Below are positions 22,245-24,884 of a stretch of DNA of 24,884 nt, piece by piece (the stretch's first letter is position 1; every line of letters starts with the position of its first letter). The translations under genes were made by a program, and so were the position numbers. The notes under the pieces are model-generated. The model was not told the DNA's origin, did no database searches, and saw nothing but the letters and a program-made list of their open reading frames with translations. This stretch comes from Campylobacterales bacterium (GTDB taxonomy: Bacteria > Campylobacterota > Campylobacteria > Campylobacterales > Hydrogenimonadaceae), in assembly GCA_027065635.1 (NCBI GenBank), contig JAMONQ010000170.1:1-24884 (forward strand), in the 5' to 3' direction.

Positions 22245-24884
22245 TGGGAGAGCTATACAACCGTTTCGCCCTCTTTTTGCAGGCTCTTATCATACTTTTT
22301 GGAGTCCTTTTTTTCACTTTGGCCCATCCTGCCACCGCACAATACATTTTACAAAAAGCTTTTGAGTCGGCCGACGTTTCGCTCGAGAAGGTAGAAGGAT
22401 CGCTGCTTTTTGGCTTCAGCATCTACGATATGCGCTACAAAAAGGCGATAAGGATAGAGCGTATCCGGATAGTTTACACCGTTGCCGAACTCCTAAGTCC
22501 CGCTCCGTCCGTAAAAAGAGTCGAACTCTACGGACTCGATATCTACCCGAAAATGTTTGAAAAAGAGAGTGAAGCAGGCCAAAAAGAGCAGAGTTTCATA
22601 TTCGTTCCGGTAACCATCCGAAACGTCGAAGTAAGCGGAGGCCGCATAGATCTCGATCAGGATGTGACTTTCAAGGCCGATATAGAAGATATTGTCATAT
22701 CAAAGGACGGAGTCGGCGTAAGGGTAGTTTCGACCGAAATAGAGTCGGTATACGGCCTGGCCCGGATAGAGGGCAGCCTGAAAGAGATGAGAGTGGAGGC
22801 GAAAGGAAGAGTCTTGCCAAAAAAAGAGTACTATGAAATCCTTGGCAGATATGTCGATAATGCACCGCACACCATACCTGTAAGACTCTCTCTCGACGAA
22901 AAGGCCCTGAAGCTGTCCACATCTGTCACAGATCCGCTCGGGCTTCACGACACAAACGCTTCGCTGTCGGATCTTTTTGTCAATGTCGAGTATCTTCTGA
23001 AAGAGAACTATCTGAAAGCTTCGGCCTCATACGACATAAAAACTCCGTTTGTGCGGACACACATAAAGCAGAGTGCACTCGTGACACTGTTTGGGGCTTA
23101 TGCGACAAAGATCGAAGGCAAAATCTCCAACTCCGCACAAGATCTCCCTTTTGAAAAGTTCGATATCGACGCCGCCGGGGATTTGAATGTTTTCATGGCC
23201 GATATTTACGCAGGTCCGTTTCTATTCAGTCTATTCAGCGAAGATTATGACAACTTCGCTATCGAAGCTGTGGCCAGGCCGCACAGGATAGACTACATAA
23301 AACAACTGCCGCCGGTCGTTTCGAATCAGTACATAAGCATGGAGGCGAACGCAACGGCTCGTTTGAAACCCGATCTTCATATCAACGGTGTAGCCTCTTT
23401 TGACGGCAACTACTCCTATGCCAAAAGCTATCTCGAACTTTCAAAAGAGAGTCTGCTTCTGCGATCGAGCCTCACACCGAAAAAAAAGAGAGGAGGCATA
23501 TGGGAAAACATACCCGAAAGACTCAGATCCAGGGTCGACATATTCGCATATCTCTCAAAAGAGAAGAAGATACTCAATATAATTGCCAAACAGGCCGGCA
23601 TGACTCTGTTCGAGCGCAAAGGATCCATAAAAGGGTGGGCGAATATCGGATCCTTGACTCTCGATGCAGACGGCAGAATCCTGGACAACGGTTCGGTAAA
23701 TCTCGCACTCGATGCCAGAATCGATTCTCTCTACGAGCTTCTGGATGATTTCAACGTTACGACCGAATCTGTAATAGATGCCCAGATAGAGAGCCGCTTT
23801 CTCCTGTCTGTCGGCGATACCATATCTCTTCGCTACCATGCAAAAATCCCGTGGTATCTGCTGGAGACAGACTCCAGACATATATACTACGGACTCGATT
23901 CGAAGCTGGAAGGGAGCCTCCGCGGCAACGAGATTACGATAGATAGCTACTCCGTAGCGTTCAAAAACCGAAGATTCGACCAAAACAGACGATCGGTCAT
24001 AGCGCTTGACGGGAACTCTACCGTTAGGATAGAGAGGCTTTGTCTGCTCGATAGGCTCGATCTGAAAGGTAGTTTCGATTTCGCAAAAAAAGAGGGAGAG
24101 TTTCATCTGTTTGGCGATGATGCCCACTACAACGCTCCTGAAGGCGACTTCACGTTCGACGCGGACATCAAAGCCAACATATCCCCGGAAAAAATCTCCG
24201 CGGAAGGCGAGATAGAGGTAAAAGATGCACTCGTTACATACAGACCGCAAAAAGAGTACGTGGTAGAAGATGAGGATATAGTTATCATTCAGGATATAAA
24301 GGAGCCGAGCCGCACCAAAAGAGCTATAAATATCCATATCTACTCAAAGAGACCGCTAACATACAAGATCCCGGAGCTGTCGGCTAAATTTATACCGGAT
24401 ATCACTCTCTGGAAAGAGCCGGGCAAACCCTTTGGATTGCTCGGTGTCGTAAAAATCACGGAGGGCGAGATAGATGCGGCCGACAAACATTTCACTATCC
24501 GCCCGTCCGAGATATATTTCGGCGGAGAAAATCCCGTAAACCCTTATCTCGATCTTCATATCTCCTATGAACTCGACTTTTACAGGTTCAACATCTATAT
24601 CAGCCATACGCTTGCGAAACCTCTTTTTCTATTCTCTTCCGAGCCGCCAATGAGCCAGAACGATATCATGAGCTATATACTTTTCGGTGCGCCGGCGGGC
24701 GAGGAGTTCGCCGCATCTGGCGAGCCAGGAGGATCCATAGCGACCTTGCTGCTTGGAGTTGGTCTGAAAAACGCGATAGGATCCGCAACGGGGATACGGT
24801 TCGATACTCTAAACATTCTCTCGAGTGAAAGCGGCGGTCTCGGTATAGAGGTAGGAAAAAGACTGGGCAAGCGTCTTAGAATAA
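22244..24884 (+). CDS. tamB: TamB, inner-membrane-anchored AsmA-like translocation/lipid-transport protein (3' end outside window)
   Basis: I translated this frame from the ATG at 22244, which overlaps the tamA stop by one base. It is open for 880 codons to the window edge. Residues about 7-30 form an uncleaved membrane anchor. The long middle part has the repetitive alternating beta pattern expected of a hydrophobic-groove beta-taco. The last part is a DUF490/TamB C-terminal domain, with EINxxGENP-like FGGENPVNPYLDL, SQNDIMSYILFGAP and GLKNAIGSATG. Only a few residues are probably missing. At about 900 residues it is shorter than E. coli TamB (over 1,200). TamB bridges the periplasm to TamA and is implicated in outer-membrane protein and phospholipid transport. 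Confidence 0.93.
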   Translation, partial: MGELYNRFALFLQALIILFGVLFFTLAHPATAQYILQKAFESADVSLEKVEGSLLFGFSIYDMRYKKAIRIERIRIVYTVAELLSPAPSVKRVELYGLDIYPKMFEKESEAGQKEQSFIFVPVTIRNVEVSGGRIDLDQDVTFKADIEDIVISKDGVGVRVVSTEIESVYGLARIEGSLKEMRVEAKGRVLPKKEYYEILGRYVDNAPHTIPVRLSLDEKALKLSTSVTDPLGLHDTNASLSDLFVNVEYLLKENYLKASASYDIKTPFVRTHIKQSALVTLFGAYATKIEGKISNSAQDLPFEKFDIDAAGDLNVFMADIYAGPFLFSLFSEDYDNFAIEAVARPHRIDYIKQLPPVVSNQYISMEANATARLKPDLHINGVASFDGNYSYAKSYLELSKESLLLRSSLTPKKKRGGIWENIPERLRSRVDIFAYLSKEKKILNIIAKQAGMTLFERKGSIKGWANIGSLTLDADGRILDNGSVNLALDARIDSLYELLDDFNVTTESVIDAQIESRFLLSVGDTISLRYHAKIPWYLLETDSRHIYYGLDSKLEGSLRGNEITIDSYSVAFKNRRFDQNRRSVIALDGNSTVRIERLCLLDRLDLKGSFDFAKKEGEFHLFGDDAHYNAPEGDFTFDADIKANISPEKISAEGEIEVKDALVTYRPQKEYVVEDEDIVIIQDIKEPSRTKRAINIHIYSKRPLTYKIPELSAKFIPDITLWKEPGKPFGLLGVVKITEGEIDAADKHFTIRPSEIYFGGENPVNPYLDLHISYELDFYRFNIYISHTLAKPLFLFSSEPPMSQNDIMSYILFGAPAGEEFAASGEPGGSIATLLLGVGLKNAIGSATGIRFDTLNILSSESGGLGIEVGKRLGKRLRI

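Noticed and set aside
1..24884. tRNA genes, CRISPR arrays, insertion sequences, prophage or attachment sites
   Set aside because: None was seen: no regularly spaced direct repeats, no transposase or integrase, and no cloverleaf-like sequence in the short gaps.

Overview
This looks like a chromosomal segment of a Gram-negative bacterium, most likely a member of the Campylobacterota (epsilonproteobacteria). That placement is an inference. It rests on outer-membrane genes (TolC family, OmpA family, TamA/TamB), heavy use of ATA and AGA/AGG codons, promoters with good -10 boxes but poor -35 boxes, a stand-alone Aer-type PAS protein resembling Campylobacter CetB, and general protein style. Genes are packed with 1-29 bp overlaps and gaps of at most about 230 bp. 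I see no tRNA, rRNA, insertion sequence, prophage, CRISPR array or origin.

Layout. (1) 1-5587: a TetR repressor and a patatin-like lipase run leftwards. Divergently, a membrane fusion protein, a 14-helix DHA2/EmrB-type exporter and a TolC-type channel form a tripartite efflux operon, with a palindrome lying over its -10 box. (2) 5740-7374: a triple-PAS GGDEF diguanylate cyclase. A short leftward reading frame in front of it (5613-5708) may be a gene remnant. (3) 9698-7364, leftwards: an ArsC/YfgD-like reductase, a YbiT-type ABC-F ATPase and a SUI1/YciH-like factor, so two likely ribosome-associated proteins in one operon. (4) 9729-11985: a small membrane protein, dapD (lysine and peptidoglycan precursor synthesis), and the CetB-like PAS protein behind a perfect FNR-type box. 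(5) 13555-11990: an OmpA-family protein with a very long linker. (6) 18113-13782, leftwards and overlapping: phosphomannomutase/phosphoglucomutase, YgjP-like metallopeptidase, RecD2 helicase. (7) 18321-20511: a SAM methyltransferase, then leftward PPK2 and HAD phosphatase genes. (8) 20550-24884: tamA and tamB, with tamB running off the window.

Many genes concern the envelope: efflux, lipase, OmpA, DapD, sugar-phosphate mutase and TamAB. Others concern sensing and stress: PAS/GGDEF, CetB-like PAS, ArsC-like, ABC-F, SUI1 and PPK2. Most of the window is ordinary core genome and I do not see a clearly new multi-gene system. The points most worth following are the FNR box placed for class II activation of the CetB-like gene, the TetR operator over the efflux promoter with a co-transcribed lipase, the ABC-F/SUI1 pairing, the unexplained short frame at 5613-5708, and the small membrane protein at 9729-10076.
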